From Hyphomicrobiales bacterium (lineage in GTDB: Bacteria; Pseudomonadota; Alphaproteobacteria; Rhizobiales; Rhizobiaceae): DNA of 64,000 nt. This document shows, one piece after another, positions 35,639-44,775 of the stretch; position 1 is the first letter of the stretch; each line of letters begins with the position of its first letter. The notes below the pieces were generated by a model. It searched no databases. It worked only from the letters and a program-made list of their open reading frames with translations, and had not been told where the DNA came from. The DNA is taken from contig UEGR01000014.1 of the NCBI GenBank assembly GCA_900465685.1, forward strand, positions 1-64,000, written 5' to 3'. Position numbers and translations under genes: made by a program.

Positions 35639-36997
35639 ATGCGAAAGTCGTATAAGCGCGTTCGGTTGATCCGTCGTTCCAGAGTGATGTGGATGTCGCC
35701 ACGGCTCTGGAAACCGCGGCTCGTTTTCTGGTGCGGCGCGCTTGCCATCGGGATTATCAGCGTCGGCTTTGCAGAGGCGGCCGACATTGCACAAAACTGG
35801 TTCAAGGCGCTGACAGATGGCACCGGGGGCAGCTTCTGGCGCGCCTGGCTACCGCTTGTCATCACGCCGCTCGGCTTCATGGCCTGTTCGTGGATCGCCA
35901 TCGCCTGGTTCCCGAATTCCGGCGGCAGCGGTATCCCGCAAGCCATCGCTGCGCGGCATCTCGACGACCATCAGGATCGCTCGATGCTTCTGTCGATCCG
36001 GATTGCCATCGGCAAGATCGTGCTCACTGTCGTGGGCCTGTTTTGCGGTGCATCCATCGGGCGCGAAGGCCCCACCCTGCAGATCGGCGCGTCGATCATG
36101 CTGCAATCGGCGCGGATCGGCGGCATGGAACAGGCGCGCGGATTGATCCTCGCCGGATCAGCCGCCGGTATCGCTGCGGCCTTCAACACGCCGCTTGCCG
36201 GGATTGTTTTCGCGATTGAGGAAATGGGCCGCGCTTATGCGGCGCGCACCAACGGGCTGGTGCTGTCGGCGGTCATTCTGGCCGGTCTCGCCTCGCTCGG
36301 TCTGGTCGGTAACTACAATTATTTCGGCATGACAACCATCACGGCCACGACCGGCAAGGACTGGGTTCTGGTGGTCGCCTGCGGCGTGATCGGCGGCGCT
36401 TTCGGCGCGGCTTTCAGCGCGCTGGCGCTCGATCTCGGACGTCGCGTGCGCCGCCATGTGCAGAAAGTTCCGCTGCGCAACGCAGTGTTGTTTGCCGGCA
36501 TTTGCGGGCTATTGGTTGCGATCATCGGCATCGCTTCGGGCGGTTCGACTTTCGGCACCGGCTATGATCAGGCCCGTGGCGCGGTCGAGGGATTGGCGTT
36601 ACCGCCATTCTACTTCGTTGAAAAATTTGTTGCCGGTCTGCTCTCGATGATATCGGGCATTCCGGGCGGTATTTTCGCACCGTCGCTCTCGGTCGGCGCA
36701 GGACTTGGCAGCACAATCGGCCTTGTGCTCGGCACCAGCGCGAGCCTCGCCGCCGTGCTCGGCATGGCCGGTTATTTTGCCGGCGTCGTTCAGGCGCCGA
36801 TGACGGCTTTCGTCATCATTCTCGAAATGACCGGCAATCATAACAATGTCATTCCGCTGATGTGCGCCTCGATGCTCGGTTACGGTACGGCGCGGCTTAT
36901 TTCCAATGAGCCGCTCTACCACGCCCTGTCGCGCAACTTCGTGGCGGATGTGCTGCGCCAGCGGCGCGCACGCGAAAAAAATGCGCTTTCGGAGTGA
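35639..36997 (+). CDS. ClC-family chloride/proton antiporter
   Basis: A 452 aa inner-membrane ClC protein. The three selectivity segments are clear: GGSGIPQ, GREGPTLQIG with the gating Glu, and GGIFAPSLSVG. The internal proton glutamate region (NTPLAGIVFAIEEM) also keeps its Glu pair, which favours a Cl-/H+ exchanger over a channel. Ten or more helices follow a basic N-terminus. The ATG at 35639 has a GAGGGGAGA ribosome site; a GTG at 35594 is in frame but lacks one. A peptidase gene follows after 27 bases. Confidence 0.88.
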   Translation: MRKSYKRVRLIRRSRVMWMSPRLWKPRLVFWCGALAIGIISVGFAEAADIAQNWFKALTDGTGGSFWRAWLPLVITPLGFMACSWIAIAWFPNSGGSGIPQAIAARHLDDHQDRSMLLSIRIAIGKIVLTVVGLFCGASIGREGPTLQIGASIMLQSARIGGMEQARGLILAGSAAGIAAAFNTPLAGIVFAIEEMGRAYAARTNGLVLSAVILAGLASLGLVGNYNYFGMTTITATTGKDWVLVVACGVIGGAFGAAFSALALDLGRRVRRHVQKVPLRNAVLFAGICGLLVAIIGIASGGSTFGTGYDQARGAVEGLALPPFYFVEKFVAGLLSMISGIPGGIFAPSLSVGAGLGSTIGLVLGTSASLAAVLGMAGYFAGVVQAPMTAFVIILEMTGNHNNVIPLMCASMLGYGTARLISNEPLYHALSRNFVADVLRQRRAREKNALSE

Positions 36998-37024
36998 AGC
37001 GTCAGATGGAGGAGAAAACTGTTT

Positions 37025-38116
37025 ATGGATCGCAGAACATTCGGCAAATCGCTTGCAGGGCTGGGAGCAATGCCCTTTGTCGTTAGCGCGGCAGCGGCAG
37101 CGAGCACGGGAGGAAAGAGCATGCTGGAACTTATGGGCGGAAGCATTTCGGATGTACCGGGGATCAAGCTCGGCCATCACACACTGACCAAGCGCCCCAC
37201 CGGCTGCACCGTTCTTCTGTGCGAAGAAGGCGCCTCGGCTGGCGTCGATGTGCGCGGTTCCGCGCCCGGCACCCGCGAGACCGACCTTCTCGATCCCATC
37301 AATTATGTGCAGCAGGTGCAGGCTATTCTCCTGTCCGGCGGCAGCGCCTATGGCCTTAGCGCCGCAACCGGCGTGATGCGCTATCTGGAAGAAAACAAGC
37401 TCGGCTTCAAGATCGGCAACGGCGTGGTGCCCATCGTGCCCGCAGCGATCCTGATGGATCTCGGCGTCGGCGATTTTTCGATCCGTCCCGATGAGGAAGC
37501 CGGTTATCTCGCCTGTAAGGCGGCCAAGGCGGAAGCTTCCGGCGAAGGCAATATCGGCGCTGGCGCTGGCGCGACGGTCGGCAAGATGTTCGGCAAGGAT
37601 TTCGCCATGAAGGGTGGCCTCGGCACGGCAAGTTACAAGGTGCCCGGCACGGAAATCGTGGTTGGCGCAATCGTCGCCGTCAACGCGGTTGGCGATGTCT
37701 ATGCGCCCAACTCGCGCCAGATCCTGGCCGGTGCGCGCAGCGAAGACGGCAAGGGCTTCCGCAATACGATGCAGGCCATCATGCAAGGCCACGGCGTGGT
37801 CAAATCCGGTGGCGCCAACACGACCATCGGGGCGATTGCCACCAATGTGCCGTTCAACAAGGCTGAACTGAAAAAGATCGCAGGCATGGCTCATGACGGC
37901 TTTGCGCGCACCATCAATCCGATCCACACCACGTGGGACGGCGATACGATTTTCGCGCTCTCGACCGGCAAGGCCAAGGATGTGGAAGCGGACGTGACCG
38001 CCATCGGCGCAATCGCTGCAACCGTCATGGCGGATGCTGTCGCGCGGGCGGTCGTTAACGCAGATAGCCTTAACGATTTGAATTTGCCCGCCTATAAGGA
38101 TTATCACCCGCAATAG
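37025..38116 (+). CDS. P1-family (DmpA/NylC-like) N-terminal nucleophile peptidase with Tat signal
   Basis: A 363 aa protein of peptidase family S58/P1. The self-cleavage and nucleophile region is GGANTTIGAIATN, where a Thr would be the nucleophile as in NylC rather than the Ser of DmpA. The N-terminus (DRRTFGKSLAGLGA, then an Ala-rich stretch) reads as a twin-arginine signal, so the enzyme is probably periplasmic, which is unusual for the family in my recollection. Likely activities are aminopeptidase or amide hydrolase. A GGAGGAG site precedes the ATG by about ten bases. Confidence 0.82.
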   Translation: MDRRTFGKSLAGLGAMPFVVSAAAAASTGGKSMLELMGGSISDVPGIKLGHHTLTKRPTGCTVLLCEEGASAGVDVRGSAPGTRETDLLDPINYVQQVQAILLSGGSAYGLSAATGVMRYLEENKLGFKIGNGVVPIVPAAILMDLGVGDFSIRPDEEAGYLACKAAKAEASGEGNIGAGAGATVGKMFGKDFAMKGGLGTASYKVPGTEIVVGAIVAVNAVGDVYAPNSRQILAGARSEDGKGFRNTMQAIMQGHGVVKSGGANTTIGAIATNVPFNKAELKKIAGMAHDGFARTINPIHTTWDGDTIFALSTGKAKDVEADVTAIGAIAATVMADAVARAVVNADSLNDLNLPAYKDYHPQ

Positions 38117-38127
38117 GATGCACATCT

Positions 38128-38197
38128 TGCACCATTGAAGGGATCGGTCCTGTATCGAAATAAGGTTATAAGATATCTGACCATCCCTGATGGTGCA
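38128..38197. promoter_or_regulatory. Long interrupted inverted repeat upstream of phosphomannomutase
   Basis: Three stem blocks match in order: TGCACCAT with ATGGTGCA, AGGGAT with ATCCCT, and GGTC with GACC, giving 18 paired bases with small bulges and a 30-base loop. The loop holds AT-rich sequence that could include a promoter -10 (TTATAAGAT). It may be an operator pair, a leader hairpin or the terminator of the peptidase gene. Confidence 0.45.
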
Positions 38198-38223
38198 GTT
38201 TCGCAAGAAGGCAGAGTGAAGGC

Positions 38224-39654
38224 ATGAGTGGCAGTTCCCTTAAATTCGGCACCAGCGGTCTCAGGGGATTGGCGGACGAGCTGAACGGCTTGCCCGCCTA
38301 TGCTTATTCGCTCGCCTTCGTGCGCATGCTCGTCGAAAGCGGCAAGCTGAAAAATGGAGCGGAGGTCTTCGTCGGACGGGACCTCCGCCCATCCAGTCCC
38401 GACATTGCCGCCCTTTGCATGGCGGCCATAGAAGACGGCGGCTTTACGCCGGTCAATTGCGGTGTGCTGCCCACCCCGGCGCTCAGCTTCCACGCCATGG
38501 CGAAAGGTGCACCTTCCATCATGGTCACAGGAAGCCATATCCCCGATGATCGCAATGGTCTGAAATTCTATCGGGCCGATGGCGAAATCGACAAGAACGA
38601 CGAGCAGGCGATCAATGCGGCCTATACCGCCCTGCCCACCGACCTCACCGCAAGGCACTCCGGCAACATCGCGGAAAGCGCCACAGCGACCAGCGCCTAT
38701 GAGAAACGTTATATCGATTATCTGGGGCGCGGCGCCCTCAAAGGCCTGCGCGTCGGCGTCTACCAGCACTCGTCTGTCGCCCGCGATGTTATAACGGATA
38801 TTCTGACCGCGCTTGGCGCGGAAACCCTCGCGCTTGGGCGCTCCGACATTTTCGTGCCGGTGGATACCGAGGCGTTGCGCCCGGAAGATATCCGGCTTCT
38901 CGACCAGTGGGCTAAGGAAAACCGCCTTGACGCCATCGTTTCCACGGATGGCGATGCGGACCGACCTTTGATTGCCGATGCGCGCGGCCAATTCGTGCGC
39001 GGTGATCTCGTCGGCGCAATTACCGCGAGCTGGATCGGCGCGGACACCATCGTCACGCCAGTGACCTCCAATGCAGCGCTGGAAGAATGCGGGCGTTTCG
39101 ACCGCGTTGTCAGAACCCGCGTCGGTTCTCCTTATGTCATCGAAGGCATGGCACGCGCCAAGGCCGAGGGCGCAAAGATTGTCGTCGGCTTCGAAGCCAA
39201 TGGCGGCGTGCTTTTGGGCAGCGACAGCACCCGCAATGGCCACACGCTTTCCGCACTGCCGACCCGCGATGCGCTGCTGCCGATCCTCGCCTGCCTGAGC
39301 ATGATCAAAGAGCAGAGCAAGCCGCTTGCGGAAATTGGCGCGGCTTTCAACTTCCGCATCGCGCTTAGCGATCGGTTACAGAACGTCCCGCAGGAAAAGA
39401 GCGGTGCATTTCTCGCCATCCTCAAGGATGAAGCCGGGCGCAAGGCGCTGTTTCCGGCAACGGATGCGATCATCCGGTCGGAGGCCATTGACGGCGTCAA
39501 ACTGTTCTTCCATTCCGGCAATGCCGTCCACTATCGCGCTTCCGGCAATGCACCGGAATTACGCTGCTATGTGGAAGCGGCCAATGAAAACCAGGCCGTT
39601 AAACTTCTGGCCATGGGCCTCGATATCGCCCGCAACGCAACAAAGGATGCCTGA
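38224..39654 (+). CDS. Phosphomannomutase/phosphoglucomutase
   Basis: A 476 aa alpha-D-phosphohexomutase. The order of signatures is normal: TSGLRG near residue 10, the phospho-Ser in TGSHIPDDRNG, the metal site DGDADRP, and the sugar-binding segment GFEANGG. It would interconvert mannose-6-phosphate and mannose-1-phosphate. The next gene, three bases downstream, uses mannose-1-phosphate, so phosphomannomutase is the more likely activity. The two genes supply GDP-mannose for surface polysaccharides or O-antigen. Confidence 0.88.
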   Translation: MSGSSLKFGTSGLRGLADELNGLPAYAYSLAFVRMLVESGKLKNGAEVFVGRDLRPSSPDIAALCMAAIEDGGFTPVNCGVLPTPALSFHAMAKGAPSIMVTGSHIPDDRNGLKFYRADGEIDKNDEQAINAAYTALPTDLTARHSGNIAESATATSAYEKRYIDYLGRGALKGLRVGVYQHSSVARDVITDILTALGAETLALGRSDIFVPVDTEALRPEDIRLLDQWAKENRLDAIVSTDGDADRPLIADARGQFVRGDLVGAITASWIGADTIVTPVTSNAALEECGRFDRVVRTRVGSPYVIEGMARAKAEGAKIVVGFEANGGVLLGSDSTRNGHTLSALPTRDALLPILACLSMIKEQSKPLAEIGAAFNFRIALSDRLQNVPQEKSGAFLAILKDEAGRKALFPATDAIIRSEAIDGVKLFFHSGNAVHYRASGNAPELRCYVEAANENQAVKLLAMGLDIARNATKDA

Positions 39655-39657
39655 GCA

Positions 39658-41073
39658 ATGAGCTTTATTCCTGTCATCATCAGCGGCGGTTCCGGTTCAA
39701 GGCTCTGGCCGCTTTCGCGCGATGCCCACCCGAAGCCCTTCATCGAACTGCCAGACGGCAGCACGTTGATCGGCAAGACCTATAACCGGGCGGCACGGCT
39801 TGAAGGCGTCGATCACATCCTGACCGTTACCAATCGCGATTTTCTGTTTCTGACGCTCGACGCCTATGCGGACGCCAAGGCGCCCAAGACCGATAATGCG
39901 TTTCTGCTGGAACCCTTGGGGCGCGATACCGCGCCTGCGGTGGCGCTTGCGGCCATGCATGCCGCCGCGACCTACGGCCCGGACGCCACGCTTCTGGTGA
40001 TGCCTGCCGACCACCTGATCGAAGACGAACCCGCCTTTGCGGAAGCGGTTCAAAAGGCGCGGCAGCTTGCCGAAACCGGTCGCATCGTGACATTCGGCAT
40101 TGTGCCCGATCATCCGGAAACAGGTTTTGGCTATATCGAGGCGGATGGCGTGGATGTTCTGCGCTTTGTCGAAAAGCCCGATGCCGAAACCGCGCAGGCC
40201 TATGTCGAGAGCGGACGCTATTTCTGGAATTCGGGCATGTTCTGCTTTACCGCGCGAACCATGCTGGAAGCGATGCGCGCCCACGCGCCGGAGATTTTCA
40301 ACGGCGTGCAGGCTTCGCTCGAACATGCGCGCCGCGGCGTCAATGGCGACACCACGACTATCGAGATTCCGAAAGAAGATTTTGCGGCGACACCGGCCAT
40401 TTCCATCGATTATGCCATCATGGAAAAGGCCGACAATATTGCCTGCATTCCCGTTTCATGCGGCTGGTCGGATATCGGTTCCTGGGCAGCCATGGCCGAC
40501 CTGATTAATCCGGATGCCGATGGCAATCGTCTGCGCGGCGAGACCGTTCTGGAAGACACGACCAACAGTTTTGTCCTGTCGGAAACCCGACTGGTCAGCC
40601 TTGTCGGTGTGCACGACCTTCTGGTCGTCGATACGCCGGACGCGCTGCTTGTCGCCCATCGCGACAAGGCGCAGGATGTGCGCAAGGTTTTCAACCGTCT
40701 GCGCGCTGACGGCCACGAAGCCGCGAAACTGCACCGCACCGCCCACCGACCATGGGGCACCTATACCGTGCTGGAAGAAGGCGACGGCTTCAAGATCAAG
40801 CGCATTGAGGTCAAGCCCGGACGACGCCTGAGCCTACAGGCGCATCATCACCGTTCCGAACACTGGATCGTCGTGTCCGGCACGGCCAAAGTGACCAATG
40901 GCGACCGGGAAATTCTGCTGACCAACAACCAGTCGACCTATATTCCCTGCGGCTTCAAGCACCGTCTGGAAAATCCGGGCATTCTGCCCTTGGTTCTGAT
41001 CGAAGTGCAGAGCGGCGAATATCTCGGCGAAGACGATATCGTGCGTTTCGACGATATTTACGGTCGGGTATAA
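39658..41073 (+). CDS. manC: Mannose-1-phosphate guanylyltransferase/mannose-6-phosphate isomerase
   Basis: A 471 aa bifunctional enzyme. The N-terminal nucleotidyltransferase begins IISGGSGSRLWPLSR and carries FVEKPD; the C-terminal 120 residues form a cupin-type type II phosphomannose isomerase domain (PGRRLSLQAHHHRSEHW with the metal-binding residues). It makes GDP-mannose from GTP and mannose-1-phosphate supplied by the preceding mutase. The gap of three bases to the mutase gene shows one operon. Confidence 0.92.
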   Translation: MSFIPVIISGGSGSRLWPLSRDAHPKPFIELPDGSTLIGKTYNRAARLEGVDHILTVTNRDFLFLTLDAYADAKAPKTDNAFLLEPLGRDTAPAVALAAMHAAATYGPDATLLVMPADHLIEDEPAFAEAVQKARQLAETGRIVTFGIVPDHPETGFGYIEADGVDVLRFVEKPDAETAQAYVESGRYFWNSGMFCFTARTMLEAMRAHAPEIFNGVQASLEHARRGVNGDTTTIEIPKEDFAATPAISIDYAIMEKADNIACIPVSCGWSDIGSWAAMADLINPDADGNRLRGETVLEDTTNSFVLSETRLVSLVGVHDLLVVDTPDALLVAHRDKAQDVRKVFNRLRADGHEAAKLHRTAHRPWGTYTVLEEGDGFKIKRIEVKPGRRLSLQAHHHRSEHWIVVSGTAKVTNGDREILLTNNQSTYIPCGFKHRLENPGILPLVLIEVQSGEYLGEDDIVRFDDIYGRV

Positions 41074-41078
41074 AAGAC

Positions 41079-41110
41079 CAGCGCCGACGAAGAAAACTTC
41101 GCCGGCGCTG
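41079..41110. terminator. Hairpin between convergent manC and rhaI
   Basis: Arms CAGCGCCG and CGGCGCTG, extended by ACGAA/TTCG around a short A-rich loop. It sits between two convergent stop codons, so it can serve both genes, although T-tracts are short. Confidence 0.6.
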
Positions 41111-41131
41111 TATTTCACGTCATTCAGTGTG

Positions 41132-42424
41132 TCAATTGAAAGCGCCGCTGTCGCTTTTGCTTTCCGGGCGTTCCGCTGCGACCTTCTGGCGATAACCGCT
41201 GGCGCGATAGGCGGCAATCGGTTCGATCGCCCCGCCAGTGCGGCGACGGGCTTCGGCCAAAATCGGTTCAACATCGGTGCGATAGGCGCGTTTCAGCGTG
41301 TCGGATGCCATCAGCGCATCGTTTTCCTGCTGATAGGTTTCCAGCGCCTCGCGGTCCACCAGCAGCGCCTGCGCATAAGCGCGGCGGATTTCATTTGCCG
41401 ACGAAATGAGGCTCTCCAGCGGATCAGTCACATTGTGCGACTGGTCGATCATATGCGCCGGATTAAAGTCCTTCACGCCGCGATATTCGGCATCCACCAG
41501 CTCGTTGAATACCAGAAACAGGCGATAGGGATCGATGGAACCGGCATCGAGATCGTCATCGCCATATTTGCTGTCGTTGAAATGGAAACCGCCGAGTTTG
41601 CCGAACTGCATCAGCCGCGCCACGATCATTTCGATATTGGTGTTGGGCGCATGGTGGCCGAGATCGACCAGACATTGCGCCTTGGGACCAAGCGTCGAGG
41701 CGATGAGATAATTTGTGCCCCAGTCCTGAACCACCGTCGAATAGAAGGCCGGTTCATACATTTTATGCTCGGAGAACAAGCGCCAGTCATCGGGCAGCGC
41801 TTTATAGATTTCGCCCATCGAGACCAGATAGCGCTCGAAAGCACGGGTGAAATTCTGCTGGCCGGGGAAATTGGACCCGTCGCCGAGCCAGACCGTCAGC
41901 GCCTTGGAGCCAATGGCATTGCCGATTTCGATACATTCGAGATTGTGGTCAACAGCCTGCGCCCGCACCGCCGCATCGACATGGGTGAGCGATCCGTATT
42001 TGTAGGACAGTTTCTGATCAGCCGCGTCCGAAAACGTGTTGGAATTCATGGCGTCGAAGCCGAGACCCAGCGCTGAGGCATGGGCATTCAGCTTCTTCGG
42101 GTCTGCCTTGTCCCACGGAATATGCAGCGAGACATTCGGCGTTGCGCGCGAAAGCTCGTTGATAACGGCGCAATCGTCCAGCTTGTCGAAAATGCCACGC
42201 GGCTCGCCGCCGCCCGGAAAGCGACCAAAACGGGTGCCGCCCGTGCCCGTGCCCCACGAAGGCACGGCGACGAAATAGCTTGCCACCTTGTCGGTGACGG
42301 TATCGATCTCGATGCCGCGACGCGCCAGCTGCGCGCCCAGCGCCTGATAATCGCTATTCAGCGCCTTTTCGAAACCGGAATTATGCTCGGCGATGAAATC
42401 CGCCGAAATACGTTGATCGGACAT
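41132..42424 (-). CDS. rhaI: L-rhamnose isomerase, rhizobial type
   Basis: A 430 aa sugar isomerase of the xylose-isomerase-like superfamily, of the kind called RhaI in Rhizobium leguminosarum, distinct from enterobacterial RhaA. Metal-binding features are visible (GFHFNDSKYGDDDLD and the QCLVDLGHHAPNTNIE region). It converts L-rhamnose to L-rhamnulose. The ATG at 42424 has a GGGAGGAACC ribosome site; the frame upstream of it overlaps the end of rhaD and is not used. It follows rhaD on the same strand after 31 bases. Confidence 0.93.
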   Translation of the reverse strand: MSDQRISADFIAEHNSGFEKALNSDYQALGAQLARRGIEIDTVTDKVASYFVAVPSWGTGTGGTRFGRFPGGGEPRGIFDKLDDCAVINELSRATPNVSLHIPWDKADPKKLNAHASALGLGFDAMNSNTFSDAADQKLSYKYGSLTHVDAAVRAQAVDHNLECIEIGNAIGSKALTVWLGDGSNFPGQQNFTRAFERYLVSMGEIYKALPDDWRLFSEHKMYEPAFYSTVVQDWGTNYLIASTLGPKAQCLVDLGHHAPNTNIEMIVARLMQFGKLGGFHFNDSKYGDDDLDAGSIDPYRLFLVFNELVDAEYRGVKDFNPAHMIDQSHNVTDPLESLISSANEIRRAYAQALLVDREALETYQQENDALMASDTLKRAYRTDVEPILAEARRRTGGAIEPIAAYRASGYRQKVAAERPESKSDSGAFN

Positions 42425-42455
42425 GGTTCCTCCCAGAACATTCCAGATTATAGGG

Positions 42456-44552
42456 TCAACGTGGGAAACTCTGCTGGTTCCCGGCATCGACATTGATGAT
42501 GTTGCCGGTGGATTTAGCCGAAGCGTCGCTGGCGAGGAAATAGATCGCCTCGGCAATATCTTCCGGCAGGACATTGAGCTTCAGCAGCGACCGCTTGCGA
42601 TAATGCTCCTCCAGCTCCGAAACATCGATCTTGGAGGATGCCGCGCGCTGTTCGCGCCACTCGCCGTCCCAGATCTTGGATCCGCGCAGAACTGCATCGG
42701 GGTTGACGACATTGACGCGGATGCCGGCATCAGCGCCTTCCAGCGCCAGACAACGGGCCAGATGGATTTCAGCAGCCTTGGCCGTGCAATAGGCGGATGC
42801 ATTGGGTGAAGCAGCCAGACCATTCTTGGAAGCGACGAACACCACATTGCCGCCGATCTTCTGGCGGCGGAACAGGCGGAAGGCCTCCCGCGACACGAGG
42901 AAATAGCCGGTCGCCAGAATGTCGATATTACGGTTCCACATCGACAATTCGGTCGCTTCGACCGGAGCCGATGACGCGATGCCTGCATTGGAGACCAGAA
43001 TGTCGATGCCGCCCAGCTCGACGCTGGCTTCGACAAAGGCGTTTGCGACGCCCTTTTCATCGGTCACGTTCAACTCGACGCTGCGAACCTGATCGGCGCC
43101 ATAACGCTTTGACAGATTGGCGTGAGCGGATTTGAGCGATTCTGCGTCAATATCCGCCAGAACCACGCATGCGCCCTCGCCCGCCAGCCGCTCGGCGGTA
43201 GCATAGCCGATGCCGCCAGCGCCGCCGGTGATAAGCGCGATGCGCCCGGCAAGGCTTTTCGGCTTTGGCATGCGTTGCAGCTTGGCTTCCTCAAGCAGCC
43301 AATATTCGATGTCGAAGGCTTCCTGTTCCGGTAGACCCTGATATTCGGATACAGCGGATGCGCCGCGCATGACGTTGATCGCGTTGACATAGAATTCGCC
43401 AGCGATGCGTGCCGTCGCCTTGTCGCGAGCAAAAGACAGCATGCCGACGCCGGGGATCAGGAAAATCACCGGATTGGGATCGCGCATCTTCGGCGAATTG
43501 TCGTGCTTGCAGGCTTCATAATAGCGCTTGTAATCGGCGCGATAGGCTTCCAGCGCATCTTCAAGCCCGGCAACGATAGCGTCGACATCCGGCTTGGCCG
43601 GATCAAAATTGACGACCAGCGGGCGGATCTTGGTGCGCAGGAAATGATCCGGGCAGGATGTGCCCAAAGCGGCCAGCGGGCGCAATTCCTTCGCATTCAC
43701 GAATTCCAGCACCGCATCCTGATCATCGAAATGGCCGAGCTTGCGCTCTTCCTTGCCGATGAGCCCGCGAATTTCCGGCATCAGACGCGCCGCAATGGCG
43801 CGACGCTCCGCAGCAGCCAGGCTTTGTGTGACAGCACCGCCGAATGCGGCCTTGCCCGCCGTCTTCCGGTCCAGCCATTCAATGGCCTTGTTGATGATAG
43901 CGAGCGTGGTTTCGTAGCACGTCTTCGCATCATTGGCCCAGGTGAAAAGCCCATGACTTTCAAGGACAACGCCCTTGGCCTGCGGATGCGCCTTGACGAA
44001 AGCTTCGAGATCGAGACCGAGCTGGAAGCCCGGGCGACGCCACGGCAGCCAGCCAATATCGTCACCGAAAATCTCGGCCGTCAGCTCGCGGGAATTCCTG
44101 GAGGCAGCAATCGCAATGATCGCATCGGGATGCATGTGATCGACATGGCTGAAAGCGACGAAACCATGCAGCGGCGTATCGATGGATGCCGCGCGCGGAT
44201 TGAGGTTGAAGGTGCAGTGCGGCAGGAAGCCGACCATGCGGTCCTCATCCTCAACGCCCTTATAGATGCCCTTCAGCGCATCCAGCTTGTCCTGATAAAG
44301 CGTGGCAAAACCGTCGAGCTTTATGGTGCCGACATCGCCGCCCGAACCCTTGACCCAGAGAACCTGAACCTTTTCGCCGGTCAGCGGATCAATTTCCTCG
44401 ACCTTGGCAGAGGTGTTGCCGCCGCCGTAATTGGTGATGCGCTTGTCAGACCCGAGCAGATTGGAGCGGTAAAGCAGCTTTCCCGGCTCATCCAGCGTTG
44501 CCGCCTTGGCGTCGTCCCAGCGATTATCGAGCAGCTGATTGCTGACCACCAT
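42456..44552 (-). CDS. rhaD: Bifunctional rhamnulose-1-phosphate aldolase/short-chain dehydrogenase
   Basis: A 698 aa fusion. Residues 1-400 are a class II aldolase with metal-binding histidines around FSHVDHMHPDA. Residues 440-698 are a short-chain dehydrogenase with the cofactor motif GGAGGIGYA and the catalytic Tyr/Lys of SAYCTAKAAE. The protein would cleave L-rhamnulose-1-phosphate to dihydroxyacetone phosphate and lactaldehyde and oxidise or reduce the latter. It is the known rhizobial RhaD. It is divergent from rhaR across a strong operator and has a GGGAGGATG ribosome site. Confidence 0.93.
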   Translation of the reverse strand: MVVSNQLLDNRWDDAKAATLDEPGKLLYRSNLLGSDKRITNYGGGNTSAKVEEIDPLTGEKVQVLWVKGSGGDVGTIKLDGFATLYQDKLDALKGIYKGVEDEDRMVGFLPHCTFNLNPRAASIDTPLHGFVAFSHVDHMHPDAIIAIAASRNSRELTAEIFGDDIGWLPWRRPGFQLGLDLEAFVKAHPQAKGVVLESHGLFTWANDAKTCYETTLAIINKAIEWLDRKTAGKAAFGGAVTQSLAAAERRAIAARLMPEIRGLIGKEERKLGHFDDQDAVLEFVNAKELRPLAALGTSCPDHFLRTKIRPLVVNFDPAKPDVDAIVAGLEDALEAYRADYKRYYEACKHDNSPKMRDPNPVIFLIPGVGMLSFARDKATARIAGEFYVNAINVMRGASAVSEYQGLPEQEAFDIEYWLLEEAKLQRMPKPKSLAGRIALITGGAGGIGYATAERLAGEGACVVLADIDAESLKSAHANLSKRYGADQVRSVELNVTDEKGVANAFVEASVELGGIDILVSNAGIASSAPVEATELSMWNRNIDILATGYFLVSREAFRLFRRQKIGGNVVFVASKNGLAASPNASAYCTAKAAEIHLARCLALEGADAGIRVNVVNPDAVLRGSKIWDGEWREQRAASSKIDVSELEEHYRKRSLLKLNVLPEDIAEAIYFLASDASAKSTGNIINVDAGNQQSFPR

Positions 44553-44662
44553 ATCATCCTCCCAAGTCAGTTATGCCAGGTTATGGCCAATCGCAGCGCG
44601 CATATCCTTCCCATGCGCGAGCGATCATGTTGGCGGCAGATATGACGCATGAAACGAAATAC

Positions 44663-44735
44663 TGTCAATCATAAACAATCATAATCGATCAAATATTTCA
44701 CACATGTGCGAATTATTGATTGTTTGTGATTGACA
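44663..44735. promoter_or_regulatory. Rhamnose divergent operator-promoter region
   Basis: Two 19-base arms, TGTCAATCATAAACAATCA at 44663-44681 and its inverted copy at 44717-44735, match at 18 of 19 positions. The core CAATCATAA is also repeated directly within and next to the left arm at a ten-base period. A perfect TTGACA -35 is embedded in each arm, one for rhaD-rhaI (minus) and one for rhaR (plus, 44730-44735). This is the expected site for the DeoR-type RhaR. Confidence 0.75.
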
Positions 44736-44775
44736 TGCGCCAGCAATATGAGAATAGATGGAAGCAGGAGGAGCG

